Of a stretch of DNA of 35,475 bases, positions 16,607-23,360 are shown in pieces. The notes beneath the pieces were generated by a model. It ran no database searches. It was not told where the DNA came from and saw only the letters and a list, made by a program, of their open reading frames with translations. Origin of the DNA: Streptosporangiaceae bacterium (GTDB lineage Bacteria > Actinomycetota > Actinomycetes > Streptosporangiales > Streptosporangiaceae); assembly GCA_030041195.1 (NCBI GenBank), contig JASHOI010000522.1:1-35475 (forward strand), in the 5' to 3' direction. Numbering within the stretch: position 1 is the first letter of the stretch; each line of letters starts with the position of its first letter. A program made the position numbers and the translations under genes.

Positions 16607-16626
16607 CACGGACATATAGCGGACAG
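16607..16626 (+). repeat. 20-base CGGACA repeat, copy E
   Basis: CACGGACATATAGCGGACAG is identical to the copy at 28352-28371 and differs by one base from the copy in the integrase gene. It lies 71 bases inside the right att of element 1, so both ends of the element carry the repeat. Confidence 0.65.
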
Positions 16627-16696
16627 GGCCGGGTATTCACATGGCCATTAAGGGAGTTTTGCCAGGTCATCGGCCATTCCGATGGTCCAGGACAAT

Positions 16697-16751
16697 CGGT
16701 CTGTAAAACCGTCGGCTCAGCCTACGTTGGTTCGAACCCAACACCTGCCAC
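16697..16751 (+). repeat. Attachment-site copy 2 (junction of elements 1 and 2)
   Basis: This is an exact 55-base duplicate of the 3' part of tRNA-Tyr (3884-3938) without the 5' half, so it is not a functional tRNA. It is attR of element 1 and at the same time the left boundary of element 2. Confidence 0.92.
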
Positions 16752-17120
16752 CACCTGTAACTCCAGCTCAAGCAGTATGAGGCGAGATCATCGCCACTGA
16801 CTGCAGGGGGCGTTGGCGCGAATCCGCGTACCCGCCCCGGCCAGTTCAGGTGGCGCGGTGTTTGGCCAGGTCACAGCCCTGCGGTCCGGATCCAAAGGGA
16901 AGCTGCGCAGCTTCGGTCTTGCCCGGCGCGGTTGAGCAGTGGTTGAGCCGGAGGCGCCCTGCGGCGTTCATCCGCGACATCGGGAGGTGATCGCTGCGCT
17001 GGCCTGCCGGTTAGCCAGGTACGTGGCAGACGCATGGGCACGCGGGGAGAGCGGTTTCAGGACCGCTGGCTTTGGATGCCCTGGCGGGTCCCGCAGGCCA
17101 GAGCGGCCGGAAGCGAAGCA
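16752..17120. other. Non-coding left end of element 2
   Basis: I see no supported gene here. The stretch contains another inverted repeat of the element-end family, AGCGGT-ttcagg-ACCGCT, at 17050-17067. The plus-strand open frame that runs through 16939-17610 has no ribosome-binding site and no recognisable sequence. Confidence 0.4.
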
Positions 17121-17582
17121 TCATGCTGCGACAGTGGCGATCCATGATGACGATGACCGCGCGAACCCGCTCACGCGGCGAGACGTGAGCCGTACCGTGT
17201 CGTGCTCGCCGGCTGGGACGAGGTCAGCACCGGCGACCGGGAACCGACGTGATCCCTCTGTCGATGCTCCATGTTCGGCTGCCCCAAACCAGGCGGTGGG
17301 TTTATCACCGCCTCCGGGCGCGACATCCGGTCCCGGTTCCCCGTCCCCCGCCACAGCCACGTCCAGGCAGTCGCCAGCGCGCATCACATCAAGCTCCGAT
17401 CGCTCGCGCGCCGATGACGGCCTGCGGTCGACACCTGCCGTCGGCAAAATCTGCACTCGCGCAGCAGCTCGCCACATCAAGACAGACCCGCGGTCGGCCA
17501 GCGGCCGGAAGCCGATCCGGTCCAACGCACGATTTACCGCACATGCCGATGAGCGGACGAGGATTTGGCTGATCAGCGCCAC
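17121..17582 (-). CDS. Doubtful third gene of the NYN operon
   Basis: An open frame of 153 codons begins with GTG at 17582, overlapping the stop of the repeat-protein gene by 10 bases, as coupled genes often do. The product has no recognisable domain and is rich in Ala, Gly and Arg. The opposite strand is also open, so chance in high-GC DNA is a serious alternative. I include it only because of the overlap. Confidence 0.25.
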   Translation of the reverse strand: MALISQILVRSSACAVNRALDRIGFRPLADRGSVLMWRAAARVQILPTAGVDRRPSSARERSELDVMRAGDCLDVAVAGDGEPGPDVAPGGGDKPTAWFGAAEHGASTEGSRRFPVAGADLVPAGEHDTVRLTSRRVSGFARSSSSWIATVAA

Positions 17583-18247
17583 ATATCCACGAGAGTGTTT
17601 TGCTGATTAACCTTCATTAGCATGGCGGCATTCTCCGGGGACAGGTCGCTCTTTCGCGGCTCTGTGCGGTCGTACCGCCTTACGGTTCTGCGGCGAGCTG
17701 ACGGATCGTTTAGAGTGAGGCCGCGAGCCCAGCACGACTTCTGCGCGGTTTTTGGCGGTGTGCTGCGAGGTGCCTGCTTGGCGCGGTCATGATAGGCCTT
17801 CCACACGCGGAGGGCGGCGTCGGATTTTCGCAGCCCGTAAGCGCGTATGAAGTCCTCGTAGCTCGGGCAGATGTTCCCGCTGATCCTGTCCTGGCGCGCC
17901 TGGTTTGCAGCCCATGAGGTGCCTACCACGGCCGGGATCGAGTTCCGTCGTGGATCGGGCTCGACTGGACGGGTGCGCTTGGTTCCGCGTGGCGGGGCGT
18001 AGCTGAAGGCCGGCTGCCGGTATGCGTTCCACATCCGCAGAGTGAGCGGGGAACTGGGTAGCTTGTAGACGCTGAGGAAATTCTTGTATTTCCGGCACTC
18101 CGTCCCGGCCTCGCGGTCGTTAGTCCCCTGGCGCGTTGCCCACGCGATGTCATTTGCCGTGATAGCAGCGTGGCCGGCGGACTTTGTGGTGACCGGGACA
18201 AGACGCATTAGTCCCTGTGTCTCGGCGTTGCCCGTTGCCCGGCTCAT
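17573..18247 (-). CDS. Protein with two 41-residue W...Y repeats, partner of the NYN gene
   Basis: I do not recognise a named family. The 224-residue basic protein contains two gap-free copies of a 41-residue unit, W36-Y76 and W112-Y152. Both have the pattern WAxxQxxxDRxxGxxC, then YxxFxxxYxLxxS, then LRxWxAY. The linker and C-terminal tail are Arg/Lys/Pro-rich. The unit looks like a small helical nucleic-acid- or protein-binding module. ATG 18247 shares a base with the stop of the NYN gene (TGATG), so the two are co-translated and probably act together. The single conserved cysteine in each copy is notable. Confidence 0.75.
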   Translation of the reverse strand: MSRATGNAETQGLMRLVPVTTKSAGHAAITANDIAWATRQGTNDREAGTECRKYKNFLSVYKLPSSPLTLRMWNAYRQPAFSYAPPRGTKRTRPVEPDPRRNSIPAVVGTSWAANQARQDRISGNICPSYEDFIRAYGLRKSDAALRVWKAYHDRAKQAPRSTPPKTAQKSCWARGLTLNDPSARRRTVRRYDRTEPRKSDLSPENAAMLMKVNQQNTLVDMWR

Positions 18248-18747
18248 CAGGCAGCCTCGGCCCTGGAGTCGAGGAAAATGACCTCGTTGGCGGCCAGAGC
18301 AAGCTGTGGCGACAGACTGCGCTGGCGGCTGACCACTGTCACCCAGACGCCCGTGGCGGCCAGTCGTGCTGCCTCTCCTGCGAACAGGTGGTCTCCGGAC
18401 CCGATTGCGACATGGGTGAACCGGCTGGCCACACCCTCGTGCCGCATCACGTCCAGCAGGGCGAGTTCGGCACCGTCGGGCCCGGACCGGACCCGGTAAT
18501 GGGCATGCGGCCAGCCGAGTGCAGCGTTCAGCAGTGTCAGGTGGCTGGAGGCGACCTCCACCTGATCCATCGCACCGAAGGTGAGGCAATCTACGTAAAG
18601 GCCCAGCGCCTGGCGGACCTGGCTGAGACTCGGAAGCGAACTGCCGGCCAGGTTCTCGACATCCACCAGGTGCAGCCTCCGCGCCGGGAACCGGTGCTGT
18701 GCATCCATCGGGCGCGGGTTTGTGTCCCTCGTGGTCGTCCTCGGCAT
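18247..18747 (-). CDS. NYN-domain (PIN-like) putative ribonuclease
   Basis: NYN domains are PIN-like, metal-dependent RNases. This 166-residue protein shows the family acidic positions: D29 and N32 in LHLVDVENLAG, D91, E94 and D99 in GPDGAELALLDVM, and D119 in AIGSGDHLF. A closing beta-strand motif (WVTVVSRQRSLS) and a hydrophobic strand ending FLDS follow. I place the start at ATG 18747, which has GGGAGG six bases upstream; the next in-frame ATG (18708) lacks a site at proper spacing. The gene is coupled to the repeat-protein gene and divergent from the 18941 gene. It may be a small RNA-targeting defence or toxin-like module, which is inference. Confidence 0.82.
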   Translation of the reverse strand: MPRTTTRDTNPRPMDAQHRFPARRLHLVDVENLAGSSLPSLSQVRQALGLYVDCLTFGAMDQVEVASSHLTLLNAALGWPHAHYRVRSGPDGAELALLDVMRHEGVASRFTHVAIGSGDHLFAGEAARLAATGVWVTVVSRQRSLSPQLALAANEVIFLDSRAEAA

Positions 18748-18791
18748 CTTCGGCCTCCCTCGCGGACCGGCTGGTAGAGCGCCAGTCCCTC

Positions 18792-18861
18792 CATGTACTG
18801 CCTGCATGGAATACCATGCGAGCATGGCATGTACTTCCATGCGGTGTCAACATGTAGTTCC
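18792..18861. promoter_or_regulatory. Operator-like direct repeats in the NYN divergent region
   Basis: Three direct copies of CATGTA(C/G)T(G/T)CC occur at 18792-18802, 18828-18838 and 18851-18861. Overlapping TTCCATG units occur on both strands at 18802-18815, 18831-18841 and 18912-18924. The density of related short sites between two divergent genes suggests binding of a regulator, possibly one of the local proteins. Confidence 0.5.
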
Positions 18862-18905
18862 GATTCCTCGGCCCCTGGTCAGATGTGTAGCACGGTCCAC
18901 CATGC

Positions 18906-18933
18906 TTGCATCACATGGAACTGCGGGTAGGAT
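18906..18933 (+). promoter_or_regulatory. Promoter of the 18941 gene, leaderless type
   Basis: TTGCAT (18906-18911) and TAGGAT (18928-18933) are spaced 16 bases, and the -10 box ends seven bases before GTG 18941. One TTCCATG-type site (18912-18924, minus strand) fills the spacer, where a bound repressor would block RNA polymerase. Confidence 0.6.
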
Positions 18934-18940
18934 CGGTATT

Positions 18941-19813
18941 GTGGATACGCCTGCGATCAGAGACGAGCTCGCCGCGACTCTGGAAGAAACACTGAAGCTC
19001 CAGCAGCGGCTCATGGACGACATACGAGACGACGGAGTCGCGGTCGCAGACCTGGTCGCGCAGGTGAGCGTGCTAGAACGGCTCGATGAACGGCGCGACC
19101 GGCTGATCGGCCAGCTACGGCGTACGGCCAGCGCCGGGCAGCGGCCAGCGCGGACCAGCCCGCCCGTCCGCGAGATCCTGCTGGAGACCCTCGCTTACTT
19201 TCGCTGGCCGCAAAACGCCGGATTCCTCGAGGAGTATCTGCTGGCCAAGCACCAGCTTCAACTCGACAGCCGCGCGTTCGCACCCATGCGCCGCGACGAG
19301 CGAAACGCCTGGGACCGCGCGCCAGGCGCCCGCGAGGCGTACATTGCCCCGGCCCTGAAACCGGACGGGTCGGCGAACCCTCGCTGGCTCACGCGCTCCG
19401 ACTGGGACCTTGAACGCCGCGTCGTTGCGACAACGCGCACAGAGCGGCTCTTCGACCTCTACAAGATCTACGTCCTCGCGGGACGGCCAGGATCGGCCGA
19501 AGCCAGCTACCTCGGCCCCCGCACCCCAGTCGACGCGCTACTTGAGAAGTACGCACAGGACATCCTCGACATCGAACCACTATCGGCAACCGCATCTGAC
19601 GGCCAGTTCAGGAGGTGGCGCACCGACGTGCGCGAGCGCGCCGGCGCCCTCATCGGCGAAAACCGCCGAGAGGACGAGCCGGACCGGAAACAGATCGCCC
19701 GCCAGCTCACCAGCCGGACCGACCGCGAGCAAATCTGGGGGCGGACCGCAGCCACGAATGCCAAAGGCAGCGAAAGCAAGCCTCCACCCATATCGGCCTC
19801 CGGCAGCAGGTGA
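18941..19813 (+). CDS. Conserved-looking hypothetical protein, divergent from the NYN operon
   Basis: I do not recognise a named family. The 290-residue protein starts with a coiled-coil-like helix (about 1-70, with a heptad-like ERLDERRDRLIGQLRR). A compact region (about 80-230) follows that includes a winged-helix-like stretch (PPVREILLETLAYFRWPQNAGFL) and RAFAPMRRDERNAWDRAPG. The tail is charged and probably disordered. The GTG start at 18941 follows a -10 box at leaderless spacing. Codon use is fully actinobacterial. It could be the transcription factor that binds the operator-like repeats upstream, but that is inference from position. Confidence 0.7.
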   Translation: MDTPAIRDELAATLEETLKLQQRLMDDIRDDGVAVADLVAQVSVLERLDERRDRLIGQLRRTASAGQRPARTSPPVREILLETLAYFRWPQNAGFLEEYLLAKHQLQLDSRAFAPMRRDERNAWDRAPGAREAYIAPALKPDGSANPRWLTRSDWDLERRVVATTRTERLFDLYKIYVLAGRPGSAEASYLGPRTPVDALLEKYAQDILDIEPLSATASDGQFRRWRTDVRERAGALIGENRREDEPDRKQIARQLTSRTDREQIWGRTAATNAKGSESKPPPISASGSR

Positions 19814-19878
19814 GCCACACACCGGCACCATAAGATTCAGATACCGGACGACTGGACGACCTGGACGAGCTGATCGCA

Positions 19879-20244
19879 TTGGTTGAGAGACTCGCTCTTG
19901 AAGGCCAGCTAGACAAGCTAGCAAGCTTGATCAGAGGCGGATACGACCGCGCACAAGCTCGTGACATGCTCGGTGTTTCGGATGAGAAGTTGGACGACTT
20001 TCTGGACATGCTTGCTCAGCGTCAGCCGGTCGGGAAGCCGAAGCGGCACAAGCCTCCAGTGAACAGGATGTCAGCTAAAACCCTGGACACCAAGAGAATA
20101 TGCACGAAATGCGGCAGGCAATACACTCGAAGAAAAGGAGGGACAAAGAAACTCTGCGAAATCTGTTATGAGCGCCTGCCGGACAATAGCAAGTCAGTGG
20201 CAGCCGTTCCGACGGCGTTTGAGTCTAACCGCCGCAGGCACTAG
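19879..20244 (+). CDS. Small HTH plus zinc-ribbon protein
   Basis: The protein has about 121 residues, with an HTH-like helical region at 10-47 (LASLIRGGYDRAQARDMLGVSDEKLDDFL). A zinc ribbon follows at 75-96 with C75-x2-C78 and C93-x2-C96 in a basic context. It is probably a DNA- or RNA-binding regulator; no family name is certain. The start is unusual. An in-frame stop at 19831 excludes an upstream ATG/GTG, leaving TTG 19879 or CTG codons at 19852, 19861 and 19870. A TAAGAT -10-like box lies at 19831-19836. Third-position GC is lower than in neighbouring genes. Confidence 0.6.
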   Translation: MVERLALEGQLDKLASLIRGGYDRAQARDMLGVSDEKLDDFLDMLAQRQPVGKPKRHKPPVNRMSAKTLDTKRICTKCGRQYTRRKGGTKKLCEICYERLPDNSKSVAAVPTAFESNRRRH

Positions 20245-20603
20245 GAAGCTCTGCTACACCTCTAACTTGAGACGACACGAACCGGCGGCCTCCGCGAAAA
20301 ACGCCCGCTTCCGTTTCAAGGGTCTTGCGCGTTCCGCTAGTAGGCTGAGCAGGCGCACGCACTCATCTGCCGCTCTCCGTATGTGAGCGTAGGCGCTGTC
20401 CCAAATCTCGCGCGTGTCGGAGGCTCGCACTCCAGATCGCGCGAACGATAGCCATGGCTGGGCGAACTGCCGGTGCGTCCCTCTTTGAAGACCGGGTCGC
20501 CCTGCACGACCTATCCAGCGGGTGCTGGTTCCACCTCGTCAGGTCCTGACCGGGCACAGTCTGTCAGCCCCGCCGGCGATCCGAAATATCGTGCCGCCAG
20601 CTC
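20245..20603. other. Intergenic region
   Basis: I see no supported gene, RNA or repeat in these 360 bases between two convergent genes. Confidence 0.4.
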
Positions 20604-21053
20604 TCAGATGATCCGCCGCGTGAAATAGCGCTGGCCACGCAGGTCGTCCCGCCTTTGGAAACCACACCGCCGTGCCACTCCCAGCGACGCCTCGTTCTGC
20701 GGGTCGATCAGCAGGGTCGCCACCGTGTACAGCGTTTCCCGGGTGAGGTGCTGGAGGAGGAGTTCGACCGCCTGGGTGGCGTAGCCGTTGCCTCGGTGTT
20801 CGGCGAACACGAAATAGCCGATGTTCACATCGCCGCCGCCGAGCCAGTCGTGCTCAGGATCGTGGTCGTAGTCGACCCACCCGACCAACTGCTCGCCGAC
20901 GACGATGCAAGCCGTAGGAGCCGGGTTATCAGAACCTGCCCCGAGCCACCGGTGGAAGGCGTCGTCGCGGGCCGCGATCAAGACCGCCGTGTCGTCGGGC
21001 CGCGGCGGACGAAGCCTGACTGCGCCACCCTCGCGCGGATCCTCTCTGACCAC
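20604..21053 (-). CDS. GNAT family N-acetyltransferase
   Basis: GNAT enzymes transfer an acetyl group from acetyl-CoA to an amine. The 149-residue protein shows the acetyl-CoA-binding loop AEHRGNGYATQAVELLL (the R-G-x-G-x-A form of motif A). Motif B is ATLLIDPQNEASLGVARRCGF, where the Asn and ARRCGF are typical of RimJ/RimL-type members. The substrate cannot be predicted. I chose GTG 21053 because it gives normal family length; the frame stays open to 21122, so the start is uncertain. Confidence 0.85.
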   Translation of the reverse strand: MVREDPREGGAVRLRPPRPDDTAVLIAARDDAFHRWLGAGSDNPAPTACIVVGEQLVGWVDYDHDPEHDWLGGGDVNIGYFVFAEHRGNGYATQAVELLLQHLTRETLYTVATLLIDPQNEASLGVARRCGFQRRDDLRGQRYFTRRII

Positions 21054-21495
21054 ACCCAAATCTTGCTCCCGGTAACCCGTATCACGACCTACGGCATTCG
21101 TCGATAGCCAGGGGCTAAACACTCGCTATGCCGCAAGAAGCGCGCGAACTCAGGCGGGATTTGGCCAACCGCCGCCAACCCGTTCTCTCGGAGAGTCGAC
21201 GTGCGCCCGACGCGTCGACGATCTCTGCCAGTTAGCCATGCCGGGTCGGCAGCGGGTACGGTGCCGTGGAGTATGCCAAAACGATGGGCGCTGGCCGGAG
21301 GGTTGCCCGAACTGGCGGGCCTGATCTCTTCAGGACGCTTGTTATGGGTTGATTTCGAGTCGGTCAGCCGCCGCGGCGCTTCTGCGGCCTGGCCGTGTGG
21401 GGCTTGGCGTGCGCTGGATGGGCACCCGATGGTAATCAGGCTGGGGCACGCAGTTGGCGGAGCGCGCAATAGATCCGTTCGCTATATCCCGGGAG
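21054..21495. other. Intergenic region
   Basis: About 440 bases between the GNAT gene and the aspartic protease gene contain open frames on both strands, but none with recognisable sequence or a credible start. I see no RNA gene or repeat. Confidence 0.35.
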
Positions 21496-21909
21496 TTAGG
21501 GCTGGGGCTGGAGGTCGAGGTATCCGTCGTAGGCGTTGATCGTCACGAGGAAATAATGGAGGAATCCTTCGAGCCCGGCCAGCCCGAAGGGGTGGGGCCA
21601 CGGATCGCAGAACCAGACCGGCGCGTCCCAGGAGAATTCGTCAGTGCCGTCAGTCAATGTGAGGCCTACGCGAGCTAGCATCCCGGCAGTTTTCAGCCCG
21701 GCGATATAGAACTGCTCGGTCAGGTCGCCAGAAAGCTCAATCCCGGCGAGAGGGGCGAGTTCGGCGCTCATCCTTGTTCGTAGCGAACCGGTGTCGAGTA
21801 GGCACTCCATCGGTGCATCCGGCAGTCCTTCGAGCGCGATGTCGACTACAGGCCGGGGCGTCAGCACACCGCCGCTTGCTGCGGGAAGCGCCCGGAACGC
21901 GAATCTCAT
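21496..21909 (-). CDS. Retropepsin-like aspartic protease
   Basis: The 137-residue protein is the size of one retropepsin-fold subunit and would act as a homodimer. The active-site loop is LLDTGSLRT with D39-T40-G41, preceded by the expected beta-strand (VVDIALEG). The second hallmark is the C-terminal hydrophobic-hydrophobic-Gly motif before a beta-hairpin (GLAGLEGFLHYF at 109-120). It lacks a signal peptide or transmembrane helix and should be cytoplasmic. The start ATG overlaps the stop of the upstream DUF5678-like gene by four bases, so the two form a coupled pair. The substrate is unknown; the partner is the obvious candidate for a processed or regulated protein. Confidence 0.8.
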   Translation of the reverse strand: MRFAFRALPAASGGVLTPRPVVDIALEGLPDAPMECLLDTGSLRTRMSAELAPLAGIELSGDLTEQFYIAGLKTAGMLARVGLTLTDGTDEFSWDAPVWFCDPWPHPFGLAGLEGFLHYFLVTINAYDGYLDLQPQP

Positions 21910-22412
21910 TGCGGGGCCGCACCGGTGATGGCTTCTTCGGAGTCCGGGACGCGGAACATTGACTGCGCGCGCTGACGGTGCTGGGCCAGCCAGGCCACGA
22001 CCTCCTTGGCGGAGGGGGCGGCAACGAGGACTTCATCGCCGCGTACAGCTACCCAGAGGCCAATGAAAGGACGCAGTCCCTCTACCAGGGACTCTGGCCG
22101 CTCGGCGGTGCCAGAAACCGCTGGCCGAAGTGGCCCGGCGGCTGAGGAGGCAACCCGATGGTGACCGCTCGAGTTCGCTGCTCGTGCGGCACTGAAGCCA
22201 AGACGAGTCAGCGCACGCCGCGCCTGATGGGTTGTGAAGTCGGCCCGGTCGAGCCCGGTGACCAATGCCAGGACCTGCTTGGGCGGCCAGCGTCGGCCGT
22301 TGATCACTACGAAGTGCTCCTGGATCGGTTCTGGCAGCGCGCCTTGGAGGGCTACTTCCACGCTCCGGCGATCCAGGTCGTACTGGTGGCCGGAAACTGT
22401 CATCGTCGGCAT
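21906..22412 (-). CDS. DUF5678-like protein with an N-terminal PPKQV domain
   Basis: The 168-residue protein has two parts. Residues 5-73 (HFVVINGRRWPPKQV then LVTGLDRADFTTHQARRALTRLGF) match a motif I have seen in actinobacterial hypothetical proteins and associate loosely with SRA/ScoMcrA-type DNA-reading domains; that link is tentative. Residues 108-157 (LWVAVRGDEVLVAAPSAKEVVAWL then FRVPDSEE) fit DUF5678, a short beta-rich domain of unknown function. A disordered Ala/Ser linker joins them. ATG 22412 has GGAG seven bases upstream. It is coupled to the protease gene. Confidence 0.7.
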   Translation of the reverse strand: MPTMTVSGHQYDLDRRSVEVALQGALPEPIQEHFVVINGRRWPPKQVLALVTGLDRADFTTHQARRALTRLGFSAARAANSSGHHRVASSAAGPLRPAVSGTAERPESLVEGLRPFIGLWVAVRGDEVLVAAPSAKEVVAWLAQHRQRAQSMFRVPDSEEAITGAAPQ

Positions 22413-22461
22413 GTGCGTCTCCGATCGGTATTCTCTGTAATTTCTTCTCTGATTCGTCTCT

Positions 22462-22491
22462 ACGATAGGAGATCGGCAAGGGTTCTGGCAA
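22462..22491 (-). promoter_or_regulatory. Promoter of the DUF5678/protease pair
   Basis: On the minus strand TTGCCA (22491-22486) and TATCGT (22467-22462) are spaced 18 bases, about 50 bases before the start codon. The spacing and the AT-rich leader support it. Confidence 0.4.
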
Positions 22492-22952
22492 CAGCGCGCC
22501 GGGGGATGTAGTCGAAGCCTGTCGATACCTAGCGCAGCACTTGGTGTCCGGCTGCTCATGGCCCGGCCAGATTGTGGGTGCGACCGACCTACTGGCGGCG
22601 CCTGGCCACGGTCGCCTGCCATTTCGCAGCCACTGGCGGTGGACGGGCGGGTTTGTCATGACCCACGCCTTGCGAGCCCGGGCGCGTCGGCTTGCGGTCG
22701 ACCTCCTGGGCGTAGCTCGAAGATGTGCGGTCCGGAGGCGCCTGGCGGCGGGATTATCGGGGAGCCCCGTCGCGCTCCGCTGTGAGCTCGCACCCTAGGC
22801 CGGTGCTGGTCTTGCCTGAGTCCCGTGGCGTCCGGCTGGGCACGGTGCTGACCGGGTGGTCGTGGTCGAGTGATGGTTGAGGAAGCCGGATGAGGGATCG
22901 CGGCTGACATTATCGCAGGTCAGAAGCGGTTCCGGCGCTTGGCGGGGGCTCC
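22492..22952. other. Non-coding right end of element 2
   Basis: I see no supported gene. A sequence resembling the element-end inverted repeat (AAGCGGTTCCGGCGCTTGGC) lies at about 22924-22946, a few bases before att copy 3. No copy of the 20-base CGGACA repeat occurs here. Confidence 0.4.
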
Positions 22953-23003
22953 CTGTAAAACCGTCGGCTCAGCCTACGTTGGTTCGAACCCAACACCTGC
23001 CAC
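22953..23003 (+). repeat. Attachment-site copy 3
   Basis: The repeat begins exactly at the anticodon loop (CTGTAAAACCG) and runs through the T arm and acceptor end of tRNA-Tyr. Unlike copy 2 it lacks the CGGT just before the loop. It shares CCACC after the discriminator with copy 2 up to 23007. It marks the right boundary of element 2. Confidence 0.9.
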
Positions 23004-23014
23004 CACCAGCGAAA

Positions 23015-23054
23015 ACGGCCCGTGACCGGGGTATTCTCCCGACTCGCGGGCCGT
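23015..23054 (+). terminator. Hairpin after att copy 3, possible native tRNA terminator
   Basis: ACGGCCCG (23015-23022) pairs with CGGGCCGT (23047-23054), with further partial pairing in the loop. It starts 12 bases after the tRNA end sequence, where the terminator of the uninterrupted tRNA-Tyr gene would be expected. Confidence 0.45.
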
Positions 23055-23113
23055 CGTGCCTTGTGTCATCCTCGGTCATCGTTAGTCAGGAGACGTCGCC
23101 GCACCACGCTGGT

Positions 23114-23133
23114 TACGGACAAATAGCGGACGG
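23114..23133 (+). repeat. 20-base CGGACA repeat, copy C (diverged)
   Basis: TACGGACAAATAGCGGACGG matches the 20-base repeat at 17 positions. A GAGCGGTTC...ACCGCTTGC inverted repeat follows at 23148-23170, the same order as at 4209-4268. The minus strand can be read as SGAVNR...PESVRYLSV, close to the integrase tail segment SGSVNR...PEPVRHMSV. It may therefore be the remnant of another integrase 3' end. Confidence 0.55.
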
Positions 23134-23360
23134 ATTCAGGGCTGAAGGAGCGGTTCACCGCACCGCTTGCTCTCCTCCGTTGTTCATTATTCCGCCCCGG
23201 CGAGCTGCGCTGTTGGTCGCGTGACACCCCGGCGACCGGCTGCCGCATGTGAGCTGGCGGAGCGTCAGCGGTCGGTGAGCCAGTTCCCGAGGGCTGACAG
23301 CCGTCGGCGCAGCCGAACCGTTGGCCGCGCCTGGCGCGCGCGCCGCTCGTCCCGGGCCTT
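23134..23360. other. Non-coding remnant
   Basis: Apart from the inverted repeat at 23148-23170 I see nothing supported here. Confidence 0.3.

Larger units (their letters stand above)
3939..16751. mobile_element. Integrative element 1 (tRNA-Tyr, integrase plus Wadjet cargo)
   Basis: About 12.8 kb is bounded by the tRNA-Tyr att copy on the left and a 55-base exact duplicate at 16697-16751 on the right. The tyrosine integrase gene sits next to the left att and reads toward it, the usual layout. Cargo is a VapBC pair, a DUF6119 gene and a jetABCD operon. I see no replication initiator, relaxase, FtsK/SpoIIIE-like transfer protein or phage structural gene. It therefore looks like a non-conjugative integrative genomic island rather than an AICE or prophage. 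Copies of a 20-base repeat lie just inside both ends (4209-4228 and 16607-16626). Confidence 0.8.
16752..22952. mobile_element. Element 2: integrase-less island between att copies 2 and 3
   Basis: About 6.2 kb lies between two direct copies of the tRNA-Tyr 3' end. It holds the NYN/repeat-protein operon, a divergent hypothetical gene, an HTH/zinc-ribbon gene, a GNAT acetyltransferase and the DUF5678-like/retropepsin pair. I find no recombinase in it. Structurally it fits a cis-mobilisable island that depends on the integrase of its neighbour, or a once autonomous element that lost its integrase. Confidence 0.65.

Noticed and set aside
15215..16615. 466-codon minus-strand open frame opposite jetD
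   Set aside because: jetD has catalytic toprim motifs and is coupled to jetC; the opposite frame is a shadow.
16697..16751. Second and third tRNA-Tyr genes at 16.7 and 22.95 kb
   Set aside because: Only the 3' part is present; the acceptor 5' strand and D arm are missing, so they are att copies and not tRNA genes.
3939..16751. Element 1 as a prophage or an AICE
   Set aside because: No capsid, terminase, tail, replication initiator or FtsK/Tra-like transfer gene is visible.
16939..17610. 223-codon plus-strand open frame at the left end of element 2
   Set aside because: It has no ribosome-binding site and no recognisable sequence, and its end runs into the opposite-strand repeat-protein gene.
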